This document shows positions 1 to 8,498 of a stretch of DNA of 64,000 bases, piece by piece (position 1 is the first letter of the stretch; every line of letters begins with the position of its first letter). A model generated the notes under the pieces. The model ran no database searches. It saw only the letters and a list, made by a program, of their open reading frames with translations, and was not told where the DNA came from. Both the position numbers and the translations under genes were made by a program. Source of the DNA: Roseivivax lentus (GTDB taxonomy: Bacteria > Pseudomonadota > Alphaproteobacteria > Rhodobacterales > Rhodobacteraceae); assembly GCF_900156805.1 (NCBI RefSeq), contig NZ_FTOQ01000004.1, positions 62,001-126,000 on the forward strand, written 5' to 3'.

Positions 1-1
1 C

Positions 2-517
2 TGGACGATGCCGGTGGCCTTCGGCTTCGCGGGCTTTGCCCTGTCGCTGCTGGCCTTCGGCCTCGATCCGATGCGCGACAAGGGCTTCGACGATCCGGAC
101 CTTCTAGCGCGCCACGCCGTGGAACGCAGCCTTGCCGAGTCGGACGCATCGCTGACCGCGCTGGTCGACAGGGTCGCGCGGCTGGACGAGCCCGAACTGA
201 CCCTGCGCATGGAGGCCGTCCGCTCGGCGATCCTGCGGCTGGTGCGCGCGCATGTCAGCTGCCCCGAAAGCTTCGCCAGTTTCGAAAAGCCCCTGACCGC
301 CTTCATCAGCATTGCCGATGGCGAGGTGAGCGCGCTGGAGAACGGCTGGCAACAGGACAGCCACCGCGCGGCTCAGCGCTTCTCGCACCGTATCGCGGCG
401 CTGACCGACGGCTTCGAGGCGCGGGCCCGAAAGCGCCGCGCCCGGCAAGATGCCGACACCTACGCCTTCGATGCCGACCTCATTCTCGAACGGATGCGGC
501 AGAACAAGGCGGCCTGA
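2..517 (+). CDS. XpaC-like membrane-associated protein, 5' partial
   Basis: The frame is open to the left window edge, so the N-terminus is probably missing; the first ATG inside is at base 8. The visible part begins with a hydrophobic stretch, then an AFGLDPMRDKG motif followed by an Arg/Glu-rich helical region of about 130 residues. The same layout (AFGIDPMAGKG, then a helical tail) occurs in the full-length XpaC-family gene at 701-1630, so I read this as a diverged paralogue. An intrinsic terminator directly follows the stop, separating it from the next operon. The function is unknown; the family assignment rests on this internal resemblance only. Confidence 0.5.
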   Translation, partial: WTMPVAFGFAGFALSLLAFGLDPMRDKGFDDPDLLARHAVERSLAESDASLTALVDRVARLDEPELTLRMEAVRSAILRLVRAHVSCPESFASFEKPLTAFISIADGEVSALENGWQQDSHRAAQRFSHRIAALTDGFEARARKRRARQDADTYAFDADLILERMRQNKAA

Positions 518-538
518 GGGCCCGAAAGGCCCTCTTTT
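516..538 (+). terminator. Intrinsic terminator after the XpaC-like fragment
   Basis: A perfect 7-bp stem (516-522 with 528-534) with a 5-base loop is followed by four T. It overlaps the stop codon of the upstream gene. Confidence 0.8.
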
Positions 539-607
539 GCCTTTCCATCTGGTAACGGCGGGCGGATTTTCCTAAGTCTTGTGTGTCTTTCCGGGAAAGG
601 GACACGG

Positions 608-697
608 ATGGCTGGGACGGGCCTGCAGAAATTCGCCTTCTTTCTTCTGATCCTCCTGCAACTTGGCGTCGCCGCCGGTATCATCGGGGGGCTCTGA
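608..697 (+). CDS. Small hydrophobic membrane peptide, 29 aa
   Basis: A 29-codon frame starts at ATG 608 behind a purine-rich Shine-Dalgarno-like stretch (GGGAAAGGGA at about 591-601) and stops at 697, three bases before the XpaC start. After a short polar N-terminus (MAGTGLQK) it is a single strongly hydrophobic segment ending in GIIGGL, which looks like one transmembrane helix. It sits between the upstream terminator and xpaC, so it would be the first gene of the xpaC-telA transcript. Small single-helix partners are common for membrane-stress complexes. I do not recognise a named family; being real rests on the ribosome site, hydrophobicity and position. Confidence 0.5.
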   Translation: MAGTGLQKFAFFLLILLQLGVAAGIIGGL

Positions 698-700
698 GCC

Positions 701-1630
701 ATGGCCCAGCGATTTGGCGGCCGCTACAGCCCCGACAGCGCCGATGACAGCAAGCGGCCGCAGGGACCGTCCTCCACCAACAGCCACGACGCCCCGCCCG
801 CCTATGCGGGCGCGCGGGTCAATCCCGTGGGCGCGCGCGCCAATGCGATGTTCCTGCCTCCCCTCGTCCTCGCGGTCATGGCGCTTGGCGCCGGGGCGAC
901 GGGTCTGGTCGCGGGGCTTGCGGGCGCGGGCGCGATGGTCGCGGGCGCGTGGCTGCTGCGCGGCGGCCTGATCGCCGAGGCGGAATACAACAGCCGCAAG
1001 ATCGCCCGCCGTCCCGCCCTGCCGCGCAAGCTGCTGGCCGCCGGGCTGGCCGCGCTCGGCACCGGGCTCGCGGCGGTGACCCATGGCGGTGGCATCCTCG
1101 AGGCCGGGCTCTTCGGTCTGGCGGCGGGTGGTCTGCACATCGCGGCCTTCGGCATCGATCCGATGGCCGGCAAGGGGCTCGAGCATGTCGATGCCTTCCA
1201 GCAGGACCGCGTCGCGCGGGTCGTGGACGAGGCCGAGGAATATCTCACGGATATGGGCGCGGCGGCCCGGCGCGCGGGCGACCGCGAGGTCGAGAGCCGG
1301 GTGGAGCGGTTCCAGACCACTGCCCGCGCCCTCATCCGCACCGTCGAGGAAGACCCCCGCGACCTGACGGCCGCACGCAAGTATCTGGGCGTCTACCTCA
1401 TGGGCGCCCGCGATGCGGCGCAGATCTTCGCCGATATCCATGCCCGGTCCCGCGATGCCCGGGCGAAGGCGGATTTCCTGGCGCTGCTCGAAGACCTCGA
1501 AACCTCGTTCGGGCAGAAGACGCAGAAGCTCCTGCTCGATGCCAACAGCGATCTCACCATCGAGATCGACGTATTGCGCGACCGGCTGAAACGCGAAGGC
1601 GTGACCGTCGGCCGCACCAGTGATGATTAG
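701..1630 (+). CDS. XpaC family (5-bromo-4-chloroindolyl phosphate hydrolysis family) membrane protein
   Basis: 309 residues: a polar, low-complexity N-terminus of about 45 residues, two hydrophobic hairpins (about 48-90 and 105-150) and a charged helical C-terminal half. The motif FGIDPMAGKG marks the transition from membrane to soluble part. XpaC proteins are regularly encoded next to TelA, as here (17 bases apart); comparative genomics has linked the pair to Ter-type membrane and toxic-anion stress responses. The biochemical role is unknown; the family name comes from a Bacillus indicator-dye phenotype and should not be read as an enzymatic assignment. Confidence 0.75.
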   Translation: MAQRFGGRYSPDSADDSKRPQGPSSTNSHDAPPAYAGARVNPVGARANAMFLPPLVLAVMALGAGATGLVAGLAGAGAMVAGAWLLRGGLIAEAEYNSRKIARRPALPRKLLAAGLAALGTGLAAVTHGGGILEAGLFGLAAGGLHIAAFGIDPMAGKGLEHVDAFQQDRVARVVDEAEEYLTDMGAAARRAGDREVESRVERFQTTARALIRTVEEDPRDLTAARKYLGVYLMGARDAAQIFADIHARSRDARAKADFLALLEDLETSFGQKTQKLLLDANSDLTIEIDVLRDRLKREGVTVGRTSDD

Positions 1631-1647
1631 GGACAAGGAACGCAGTC

Positions 1648-2847
1648 ATGTCGGACAAGACACGCAGTGAAGCCGCCAAGGACGAAGCGGCTCTGAAGGA
1701 ATTGAGCGAGAAAACTCTGCCCATGCCGAAACCGGCGGACGAGCTCGTGGCCCTCGAGAGCGCAGACGCGCCGGTCGCCGAGGAGATTCGCACCCGGATG
1801 GACGAGATCGACATGGCGGATACCAATTCGATCGTCTCCTTCGGGTCGGGCGCGCAGGCGGAGCTGCAGGAAATCAGCCAATCCATGCTGCAGGGCGTGC
1901 GCAACAAGGATGTGGGCCCGGCGGGCGACAGCCTGCGCGGCATCGTCACCACGATCCGCGGTTTCTCGGTCTCCGAGCTTGACGTGCGCCGCGAGCGGTC
2001 CTGGTGGGAAAAGCTTCTGGGCCGCGCCGCGCCCTTCGCCAAGTTCACCGCGCGTTTCGAGGAGGTGCAGGGCCAGATCGACCGGATCACCGACGAGCTT
2101 CTGCGCCACGAGCATGTGCTGATGAAGGACATCAAGTCGCTCGACATGCTCTATGACAAGACGCTGCAATTCTACGACGAGCTGGCGCTCTACATCGCCG
2201 CCGGCGAGGCGAAGCTGGCCGAGCTCGACGGCACCGACATCCCCGCCAAGGAGGCCGAGGTCTCCGCCGCGCCCGAGGGCGACCAGGTGATGAAGGCGCA
2301 GGAATTGCGCGACCTGCGCGCCGCGCGCGACGACCTCGAGCGCCGGGTCCACGATCTGAAGCTCACGCGGCAGGTCACGATGCAATCCCTGCCCTCGATC
2401 CGGCTGGTGCAGGAAAACGACAAGTCGCTGGTGACCAAGATCAACTCGACGCTCGTCAACACCGTGCCGCTCTGGGAGACGCAGCTGGCGCAAGCGGTGA
2501 CGATCCAGCGCTCGACCGAAGCGGCCGCAGCCGTGCGCGAGGCCAATGACCTGACGAACGAGCTTCTGACCTCGAACGCCGAGAACCTGCGCGCGTCCAA
2601 CAAGATCGTCCGGGAGGAGATGGAGCGCGGCGTCTTCGACATCGAGGCCGTGAAGAAGGCCAATGCGGATCTCATCGGCACCATCCAGGAAAGCCTGCAG
2701 ATCGCCGACGAGGGCAAGGCCCGCCGCGCGGCGGCCGAGGAGGAGATGAAGAAGATGGAGGCCGAATTGCGCGACACGCTCGCCTCGGCCAAGGCCCGCC
2801 GCGACCGGACCGGCGACAACGCCGGAACCGCGGTCCCCGGACGCTGA
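1648..2847 (+). CDS. telA: TelA family toxic anion resistance protein
   Basis: 399 residues, the usual TelA length. It is soluble and almost entirely alpha-helical, with long charged coiled-coil-like stretches (about 110-350), an NTIVxFG-like segment (DTNSIVSFGSGAQAELQ) near residue 53, and a conserved QSLPSIRLVQENDKSLVTKI-type core around 245-265. TelA was named for tellurite resistance; the conserved role appears to be cytoplasmic, in envelope or toxic-anion stress together with XpaC. It follows xpaC by 17 bases and precedes a DUF2927 lipoprotein by 8 bases, so the three are very likely co-transcribed. Confidence 0.9.
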   Translation: MSDKTRSEAAKDEAALKELSEKTLPMPKPADELVALESADAPVAEEIRTRMDEIDMADTNSIVSFGSGAQAELQEISQSMLQGVRNKDVGPAGDSLRGIVTTIRGFSVSELDVRRERSWWEKLLGRAAPFAKFTARFEEVQGQIDRITDELLRHEHVLMKDIKSLDMLYDKTLQFYDELALYIAAGEAKLAELDGTDIPAKEAEVSAAPEGDQVMKAQELRDLRAARDDLERRVHDLKLTRQVTMQSLPSIRLVQENDKSLVTKINSTLVNTVPLWETQLAQAVTIQRSTEAAAAVREANDLTNELLTSNAENLRASNKIVREEMERGVFDIEAVKKANADLIGTIQESLQIADEGKARRAAAEEEMKKMEAELRDTLASAKARRDRTGDNAGTAVPGR

Positions 2848-2855
2848 GACGCCAG

Positions 2856-3839
2856 GTGGGGTCCTTGCGGACAACCGGGATCGCGGCCATCTGCGCCGCG
2901 CTCGCCCTGTCGGGCTGCGCCATGTTGCAGCCCGATCCGGGCCCGCCCGGCGTGCCCCCGCAGGCCCGCCCCGAACGTCCCGCGCCACCGCCGCCCGCGC
3001 CTCGCGCGCCCTCCGCGCGGAGTCTCGAACTGGCCGCCTATTTCGCCCGCGTCGAACGCGACCTCGTGGGTCAGGGCCTGTTGCGCACCGATGGCGGCGG
3101 GGTGGACACACCCTTCACCGACACCCAGCTCGCGCGGAATTTCGAACGCATCGCGCTGGCCGAGGAATACCGCCGCGGCGCCGGGCTGCAGGCCTCGGCG
3201 GGCGATCTCGGCCCGGTCAAGAAATGGACCCAGCCGGTGCGCGTGCAGGCGGAATTCGGCGCCTCGGTAAGTGACGAGCAACGCGCGCGCGAAGAGGCGG
3301 AGCTTGCCCGCTACGTCACGCGGCTCGCACGGGTGACCGGCCATCCGATCACCATGAGCGACGCCGATCCCAATTTCCACGTCCTGTTCATGTCCGAGGA
3401 TGACAGCGCGGCGCTCGCGCCCCGGATCAAGACGCTGGTGCCCGATATCGACCCGGCCTCGCTGGCGGTGTTCGAGAACCTGCCGCGCGCGATCCATTGC
3501 CTCGTGATCGCCTTCGCGGAGGATGCGGGCGGCTACGCCTATGGCGAGGCGATCGCGGTGATCCGCGCCGAGCATCCCGGCCTTCTGATGAAATCCTGCA
3601 TCCACGAAGAGGTGGCGCAGGGCTTGGGTCTCGCCAATGACAGCCCGCAGGCGCGCCCCTCGATCTTCAACGATGACGACGAGTTCGCGCTGCTGACGAC
3701 CCATGACGAGCTCTTGCTGAAAATCCTCTACGATCCCGCGCTGCGCCCCGGCATGTCCGCCGATGCGGCCCGCCCCATCGTCCGCCGGATCGCCGCCGAG
3801 CTGACGGGCGAGCAGATCGCCAGCGCCTTGCCCAATTGA
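2856..3839 (+). CDS. DUF2927 domain lipoprotein
   Basis: 327 residues from a GTG start. A lipoprotein signal is clear: hydrophobic segment then ALSGC with the lipidated Cys at 21, followed by a Pro-rich linker (about 24-50). The body matches DUF2927, which ends in a conserved HEEVAQGLGL motif near residue 250. The HEE helix recalls zinc metallopeptidases but no second His in HExxH spacing is present, so catalysis is unproven. It is predicted to be anchored in the periplasm. Linkage to telA is typical of Rhodobacterales and suggests it is the periplasmic arm of the same stress system. Confidence 0.75.
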   Translation: MGSLRTTGIAAICAALALSGCAMLQPDPGPPGVPPQARPERPAPPPPAPRAPSARSLELAAYFARVERDLVGQGLLRTDGGGVDTPFTDTQLARNFERIALAEEYRRGAGLQASAGDLGPVKKWTQPVRVQAEFGASVSDEQRAREEAELARYVTRLARVTGHPITMSDADPNFHVLFMSEDDSAALAPRIKTLVPDIDPASLAVFENLPRAIHCLVIAFAEDAGGYAYGEAIAVIRAEHPGLLMKSCIHEEVAQGLGLANDSPQARPSIFNDDDEFALLTTHDELLLKILYDPALRPGMSADAARPIVRRIAAELTGEQIASALPN

Positions 3840-3867
3840 CATCTTCGACCGTTACGGAGTGCCCCCG

Positions 3868-4983
3868 ATGCCCATTTTCGATTTCCTGTCCGGCCAGTTC
3901 ATCGACGTCATCCACTGGACCGACGACACCCGCGACACCATGGTCTGGCGGTTCGAGCGCGAGGGCCACGAGATCAAGTACGGCGCCAAGCTGACGGTGC
4001 GCGAAGGACAGGCGGCCGTTTTCGTGCATGAGGGCCAGCTCGCGGATGTCTTCCCGCCCGGGCTCTACATGCTCGAGACGAACAACATGCCGATCATGAC
4101 CTCGCTGCAGCACTGGGATCACGGCTTCAAGTCGCCCTTCAAGTCCGAGATCTACTACGTCTCGACCGCGCGCTTCACCGACCTCAAATGGGGCACCAAG
4201 AACCCGGTGATGCTGCGCGATCCGGAGTTCGGCCCCGTGCGTCTGCGCGCCTACGGCACCTACGCGATCAAGGTCACCGATCCGGGGCTTTTCCTCACCG
4301 AGATCGTCGGCACCGACGGCGAGTTCACCCGCGACGAGATCAGCTACCAGATCCGCAACATCATCGTGCAGGAAGTGTCGCGCACGCTGGCCTCCTCGGG
4401 GATCCCGGTGCTCGACATGGCGGCGAACACCGCCGATCTGGGCAAGCTCGTCGCCGCCGAGGTGTCGAAGACGCTGGCCACCTACGGGCTCGTGATGCCC
4501 GAGATGTATATAGAGAACATCTCCCTGCCGCCGGCGGTGGAAAAGGCGCTCGATGCGCGGACCTCGCGCGGGATCGCGGGCAATCTCGACGATCACATGA
4601 AGTGGCGCGCCGCCGAGGCCCTGGCCGAAAGCGGCGGTGCCGCAGGCTCGGCCATGGGCATGGGCATGGGGGCCGGGCTCGGCATGCAGATGGCGGGCCG
4701 GGTCGGCCCCTGGGGCGCGGCACCCGCCGCGGCTGCCGCTCCGACGCAGGCCATGGCGCCGCCGCCCCCGCCCGTCGAACATGTCTGGCACATTGCCGAG
4801 AACGGCGCGACGAAAGGCCCGTTCAGCCGGGCGCGGCTGGGGCGAATGGCCAGCGAGGGCGGGCTGACCCGCGACACCTTCGTCTGGACCCAGGGCCAGG
4901 ACGGCTGGAAGCGCGCCGAGGACGTGACCGAGCTGGCGCAGCTCTTCACCGTCATGCCGCCCCCGCCGCCGCCGGGGGTCTAA
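3868..4983 (+). CDS. SPFH-domain protein with C-terminal GYF_2 domain (YdjI-like)
   Basis: 371 residues. I chose ATG 3868 because GGAG lies 8 bases upstream; an in-frame GTG at 3859 would overlap that site. Residues about 1-245 form an SPFH (prohibitin/flotillin-like) module of the virion-core/YdjI type. A Gly/Met-rich then Ala/Pro-rich linker (about 250-305) leads to a GYF_2/DUF4339 domain (about 310-365) with the WHIAENGATKGPF start and W-x-x-GQDGWKRA end. SPFH proteins scaffold membranes; GYF_2 probably recruits partners. In Bacillus, YdjI and a zinc-ribbon protein share an operon with a PspA, and a zinc-ribbon gene also lies two genes downstream here. Confidence 0.8.
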   Translation: MPIFDFLSGQFIDVIHWTDDTRDTMVWRFEREGHEIKYGAKLTVREGQAAVFVHEGQLADVFPPGLYMLETNNMPIMTSLQHWDHGFKSPFKSEIYYVSTARFTDLKWGTKNPVMLRDPEFGPVRLRAYGTYAIKVTDPGLFLTEIVGTDGEFTRDEISYQIRNIIVQEVSRTLASSGIPVLDMAANTADLGKLVAAEVSKTLATYGLVMPEMYIENISLPPAVEKALDARTSRGIAGNLDDHMKWRAAEALAESGGAAGSAMGMGMGAGLGMQMAGRVGPWGAAPAAAAAPTQAMAPPPPPVEHVWHIAENGATKGPFSRARLGRMASEGGLTRDTFVWTQGQDGWKRAEDVTELAQLFTVMPPPPPPGV

Positions 4984-5098
4984 CACCGCATTCCGGGGTG
5001 CCGGGGGCGCCCGGGCTTTGCGCCCCGGGACCGCACCCGATCACGACCCGATGTCGCAGGGCTTGAAACCCCGTGGCCGCGCGCGACGTGTATACGCC

Positions 5099-5686
5099 AT
5101 GAGCCTCGCCGATCCATCCTCCCCCGCGCCGCTGCGCCACCGTCTTCACGACGCCCTGCCCGCCCGCCGCACTTGGTTGAAGGCGTTGCACGGGATGATG
5201 ATCCCCCTCTTCGTGTGGTTCATGCTGGTGCAGCCGCGGGACGTGGTGCCGCTTGGCCCGGTGGCCTTCCAGTTCCACTCGATCCTCGGGCTCATCTTTG
5301 TCACGGGGGCGGTGCTCTGGAGCGCGGATTACCTCCGTCGGGGGCTTGCGGGACGGCCCGGGCCGAAGCTGTCGCCGCGGCTTCGCAGCTTCCACGGGCT
5401 CCTGCACAAGACGCTGATCTGGGGCATGGCCTTCGTCGCGATCTCGGGCTTCCTGCTGGGCCTCACGAGCCATGTGCTGCTGAAGGCCGGGGGCGTGCTG
5501 CCCATCGCGCCGCCGCTCGGCCTGCCGCTGCCCAACAAGATCATCGGCTGGCTGCACACTTACCAGTTCTACGCCCTGGGCGTCGTGGCGATGGTGCATG
5601 CGGGCTTTCACACCTGGCGGCACGTGCGGCTTCGGGACAATGCGCTCCGGATCATGGCGCCAAAGGGGCTGCATCGCTTTCTCTGA
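5099..5686 (+). CDS. Cytochrome b561-like / b-type membrane cytochrome
   Basis: 195 residues from ATG 5099; an in-frame ATG at 5018 would add a basic low-complexity leader and seems less likely. Four hydrophobic segments carry histidines in the b-type heme pattern: LKALHGMM in the first, FQFHSILG in the second, FHGLLHK before the third and MVHAGFHTWRH in the fourth. It is a predicted four-helix inner-membrane cytochrome that would pass electrons between quinone and an unknown partner. Lying between the SPFH and zinc-ribbon genes, it would add a redox component to the envelope cluster. The electron partner is not visible. Confidence 0.75.
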   Translation: MSLADPSSPAPLRHRLHDALPARRTWLKALHGMMIPLFVWFMLVQPRDVVPLGPVAFQFHSILGLIFVTGAVLWSADYLRRGLAGRPGPKLSPRLRSFHGLLHKTLIWGMAFVAISGFLLGLTSHVLLKAGGVLPIAPPLGLPLPNKIIGWLHTYQFYALGVVAMVHAGFHTWRHVRLRDNALRIMAPKGLHRFL

Positions 5687-5734
5687 CGCTCTGGACGGTT
5701 GAACCCCGCCGCGCCCGCGCGCAAAGTGCGCAGC

Positions 5735-6841
5735 ATGCAGCCCGACACCCGGACCATAGAGACCGCGCATCGCTTCCCCTGCGAAAACTGCGGCTCCGAC
5801 ATGCGCTTCGCCCCCGAGGCCGGAGCGCTTGTCTGCGATCATTGCGGCCATACGGAGGACATCGCCGAGGCGGGACCGTGGGAAGGCGGCATCCGCGAGC
5901 TGGATTTCGCGCAGGCGATGAACAACCTGCTGCCCCTGCAGGACATGGAGACGACGCGGGTTTCGCATTGTCCCTCCTGCGGTGCGGATGTGGAGTTCGA
6001 TCCCGACACGCACGCCGCGGAATGCCCGTTCTGCGCCACGCCGGTGGTCGCCGATACCGGGGAGAACCGCCATATCAAGCCGCGCGGCGTGCTGCCCTTC
6101 GTCCTCGACGAGGCCGCAGCGCGCGATGCCATGACCGATTGGCTGGGCAGCCTGTGGTTCGCGCCCAACGGCCTGAAGGACTATGCCCGTAAGGGCCGCC
6201 GCCTGCAGGGCATCTACGTGCCCTACTGGACCTTCGATGCGGACACCAAGTCGGCCTATGCGGGCGAGCGCGGCACGATCTACTACGAGACCCGCATGGT
6301 CCGCCGCAATGGCAAGATGCAGGCCCAGCAGGTCCAGAAAATCCGCTGGCGCCCGGCCTCGGGGCGGGTGGCGCGGTTCTTCGACGACGTTCTGGTGCTG
6401 GCCTCCACCTCGCTGCCCAAGCGCTACACCGACGCGCTGCCGCCCTGGGACCTGTCCGCGCTGGAGCCCTACCGGCCGGAATTCGTCGCGGGCTTCCGCG
6501 CCGAGGCCTATACCGTCGAGCTCGACCAGGGCTTCACCGAGGCGCGCGGCATCATGGACCGCCAGATCCTGCGCGACGTGAAGTTCGATATCGGCGGCGA
6601 CCGCCAGCGGGTGCACCGGGTCGACACGGAGGTGGACGCGGTGACCTTCAAGCATGTGCTGCTGCCCGTCTGGCTGGCCGCCTACAAGTTCCGCGGGACC
6701 TCCTATCGCTTCGTGGTCAACGGGCAGACCGGGCGGGTGCAGGGCGAACGGCCCTATTCGGCGTGGAAGATCGCCATCGCGGTTCTTCTGGGCCTGATCG
6801 TCGCCGCCGCGGTGGGATACGGCGTGGCGATGAACCAATGA
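5735..6841 (+). CDS. TFIIB-type zinc-ribbon membrane protein (YdjG-like)
   Basis: 368 residues from ATG 5735. Two zinc ribbons stand at the N-terminus: CENCGSDM...CDHCG (about residues 15-37) and CPSCGADVEF...CPFCATPVV (about 78-100). A soluble beta-rich middle with the phrase YVPYWTFDADTKSAY follows, and one C-terminal transmembrane helix (about 343-365) ends the protein. Such proteins are often mis-described as primosomal N'-like because of the ribbons, but no helicase motifs are present. The architecture matches the zinc-ribbon partner of YdjI-type SPFH proteins. It is the last gene of the 0.6-6.8 kb cluster. Confidence 0.75.
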   Translation: MQPDTRTIETAHRFPCENCGSDMRFAPEAGALVCDHCGHTEDIAEAGPWEGGIRELDFAQAMNNLLPLQDMETTRVSHCPSCGADVEFDPDTHAAECPFCATPVVADTGENRHIKPRGVLPFVLDEAAARDAMTDWLGSLWFAPNGLKDYARKGRRLQGIYVPYWTFDADTKSAYAGERGTIYYETRMVRRNGKMQAQQVQKIRWRPASGRVARFFDDVLVLASTSLPKRYTDALPPWDLSALEPYRPEFVAGFRAEAYTVELDQGFTEARGIMDRQILRDVKFDIGGDRQRVHRVDTEVDAVTFKHVLLPVWLAAYKFRGTSYRFVVNGQTGRVQGERPYSAWKIAIAVLLGLIVAAAVGYGVAMNQ

Positions 6842-6911
6842 GCCTTGCCCCGGCATGGCCCGCCGGGATAGTTAGCGCAAACACCAGCCGAGACGGAAAA
6901 GGGGGGATGCC

Positions 6912-7814
6912 ATGATCCTGTGCTGCGGAGAGGCCCTGATCGACATGCTGCCGCGCGAAAGCCGCGACGGCGAGCCCGCCTTCGCCCCCTATCCGGGCGG
7001 TGCGGTCTTCAACACCGCCATCGCGCTGGGGCGTCTCGGCGCGCCGGTCGGTTTCTTCAGCGGGCTGTCCACCGACCTTTTCGGCGACATGCTGGTGAAC
7101 GAGCTGGGCAAGTCCCGCGTCGACACCAAGCTTGCCGCGAAAAGCGACCGGCCCACCACGCTGGCCTTCGTCACGCTGACGGACGGGCATGCGAAATACG
7201 CCTTCTACGACGAGAACACCGCCGGGCGCCTCTTGTCCGAGGCCGATCTGCCCGATCTGGACGCGGCCACGCAGGCGATCTTCTTCGGCGGGATCAGCCT
7301 TGTCGGCGAACCTGCCGCGGATGCCTATGCCGCGCTCTGTGCCCGGTCGGCAGGCCAACGGCTGGTGATGATCGACCCCAATGTGCGCCCCGGTTTTATC
7401 CGCGACGAGGCGGCCTATCGCGCGCGGCTCGCCGCGATGCTCGACGGGGCCGACGTGGTCAAGGTGTCGGACGAGGATCTCGACTGGCTGGGCGAAAGCG
7501 CCGAGAGCCTTCTGGCGCGGGGCATCGCGCTCGTCCTGATCACCCGCGGCGCCGAGGGCGTGGACGTCATCGCGCAGGACGGATCGATGCGCGTGGCCGC
7601 CGAGAAAGCCAATGTCGTCGATACGGTCGGCGCGGGGGACACGTTCAACGCGGGCTTTCTGGCCGGGCTCTCGCGGGCCTATCTTTTGTCGCGCGATGCC
7701 TTCCGGGCCGCCGATCTGTCGCAGCTGGAACCAGCGGTGCAGCTGGGCGCGAAGGCCGCCGCGATCACCGTGTCCCGCGCGGGCGCGAACCCGCCCTGGG
7801 ACCACGAATTGTGA
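6912..7814 (+). CDS. PfkB-family carbohydrate kinase (fructokinase-like)
   Basis: 300 residues, a standard ribokinase/PfkB length. The N-terminal [11 protein letters not shown] and [16 protein letters not shown] motifs bind sugar, and the C-terminal signature [17 protein letters not shown] carries the catalytic Asp and anion hole. It is a predicted cytoplasmic ATP-dependent sugar kinase; fructose is the most likely substrate by resemblance but this cannot be proven from sequence. A purine-rich AAAAGGGGGGA site precedes the ATG. The stop overlaps the start of dtd by 4 bases, so the two are translationally coupled. Confidence 0.85.
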   Translation: MILCCGEALIDMLPRESRDGEPAFAPYPGGAVFNTAIALGRLGAPVGFFSGLSTDLFGDMLVNELGKSRVDTKLAAKSDRPTTLAFVTLTDGHAKYAFYDENTAGRLLSEADLPDLDAATQAIFFGGISLVGEPAADAYAALCARSAGQRLVMIDPNVRPGFIRDEAAYRARLAAMLDGADVVKVSDEDLDWLGESAESLLARGIALVLITRGAEGVDVIAQDGSMRVAAEKANVVDTVGAGDTFNAGFLAGLSRAYLLSRDAFRAADLSQLEPAVQLGAKAAAITVSRAGANPPWDHEL

Positions 7815-8254
7815 GGGCGCTGCTGCAGCGCGTCACCGAAGCCCGCGTCGAGGTGGGCGGCGCCGTGGTGGGCGAGATCGGCCCCGGGCTTCTGATCCTC
7901 GTCTGCGCGATGCAGGGCGACGACGATGCCATGGCCGAAAGGCTCGCGGCCAAGGTCGCCAAGCTGCGCATGTTCCGCGACGCGGAGGGCAAGACCAACC
8001 TGTCGCTGACCGATACCGGCGGCGCCGCCCTCGTGGTGAGCCAGTTCACGCTGGCCGCCAATACGCGGCGCGGCAATCGGCCGGGCTTTTCCAGACCCGC
8101 GCCTCCCGACGAAGGCGAGCGCCTCTATCACCATTTCGCCGCCGCGTTGCAGGCGGCGTCGATCCGCGTCGCCACGGGCCGTTTCGGGGCGGAGATGCAG
8201 GTGCATCTGGTCAATGACGGTCCGATGACCATCTGGCTCGACACCGCCGAATAG
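7811..8254 (+). CDS. dtd: D-aminoacyl-tRNA deacylase
   Basis: 147 residues from a GTG that overlaps the upstream kinase stop (GTGA). The Dtd hallmarks are present: [14 protein letters not shown] at the N-terminus, [19 protein letters not shown] in the middle (SQxT active-site motif) and [14 protein letters not shown] near the end, where NxGP replaces the usual GP motif context. The enzyme hydrolyses D-amino acids (and glycine from mischarged tRNA-Ala) from tRNA, a quality-control step in the cytoplasm. Length and motifs are normal; confidence in the family is high. Confidence 0.95.
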   Translation: MRALLQRVTEARVEVGGAVVGEIGPGLLILVCAMQGDDDAMAERLAAKVAKLRMFRDAEGKTNLSLTDTGGAALVVSQFTLAANTRRGNRPGFSRPAPPDEGERLYHHFAAALQAASIRVATGRFGAEMQVHLVNDGPMTIWLDTAE

Positions 8255-8256
8255 CC

Positions 8257-8296
8257 GCGACCGGCGCATGTGCACAGAATCGGGCAGCCCGGTCGC
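8257..8296 (+). terminator. Inverted repeat just after dtd, possible terminator
   Basis: Perfect 8-bp arms (8257-8264 with 8289-8296) enclose a 24-base loop directly after the dtd stop. There is no T-run on the + strand, so it may be a weak or Rho-assisted terminator or an mRNA-stabilising hairpin. Confidence 0.35.
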
Positions 8297-8471
8297 AAAA
8301 CCCCTCCTGCGGCAAAGGCAATGCGGAAACGGACGCGGCGGGAAGAAATCCGCGAAAGACATGCGCACCCGATCTGGTGCCTCGCGTGCCTTTGCCCCTG
8401 CATGTGGGGGCCGCGCGACAAAGCGCGCAAAAGGGCGTACCAAAGCGATGACACCCATATCGGAATGTTCT

Positions 8472-8480
8472 TGTGGATAA
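8472..8480 (-). promoter_or_regulatory. Perfect DnaA-box-like 9-mer
   Basis: The + strand reads TGTGGATAA, the exact reverse complement of the consensus DnaA box TTATCCACA. It lies in the 244-base gap between the convergent dtd and hlyD-type genes. A single box cannot be distinguished from chance in this amount of sequence. Confidence 0.3.
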
Positions 8481-8498
8481 GTCCGTGGGAAACCCGTC

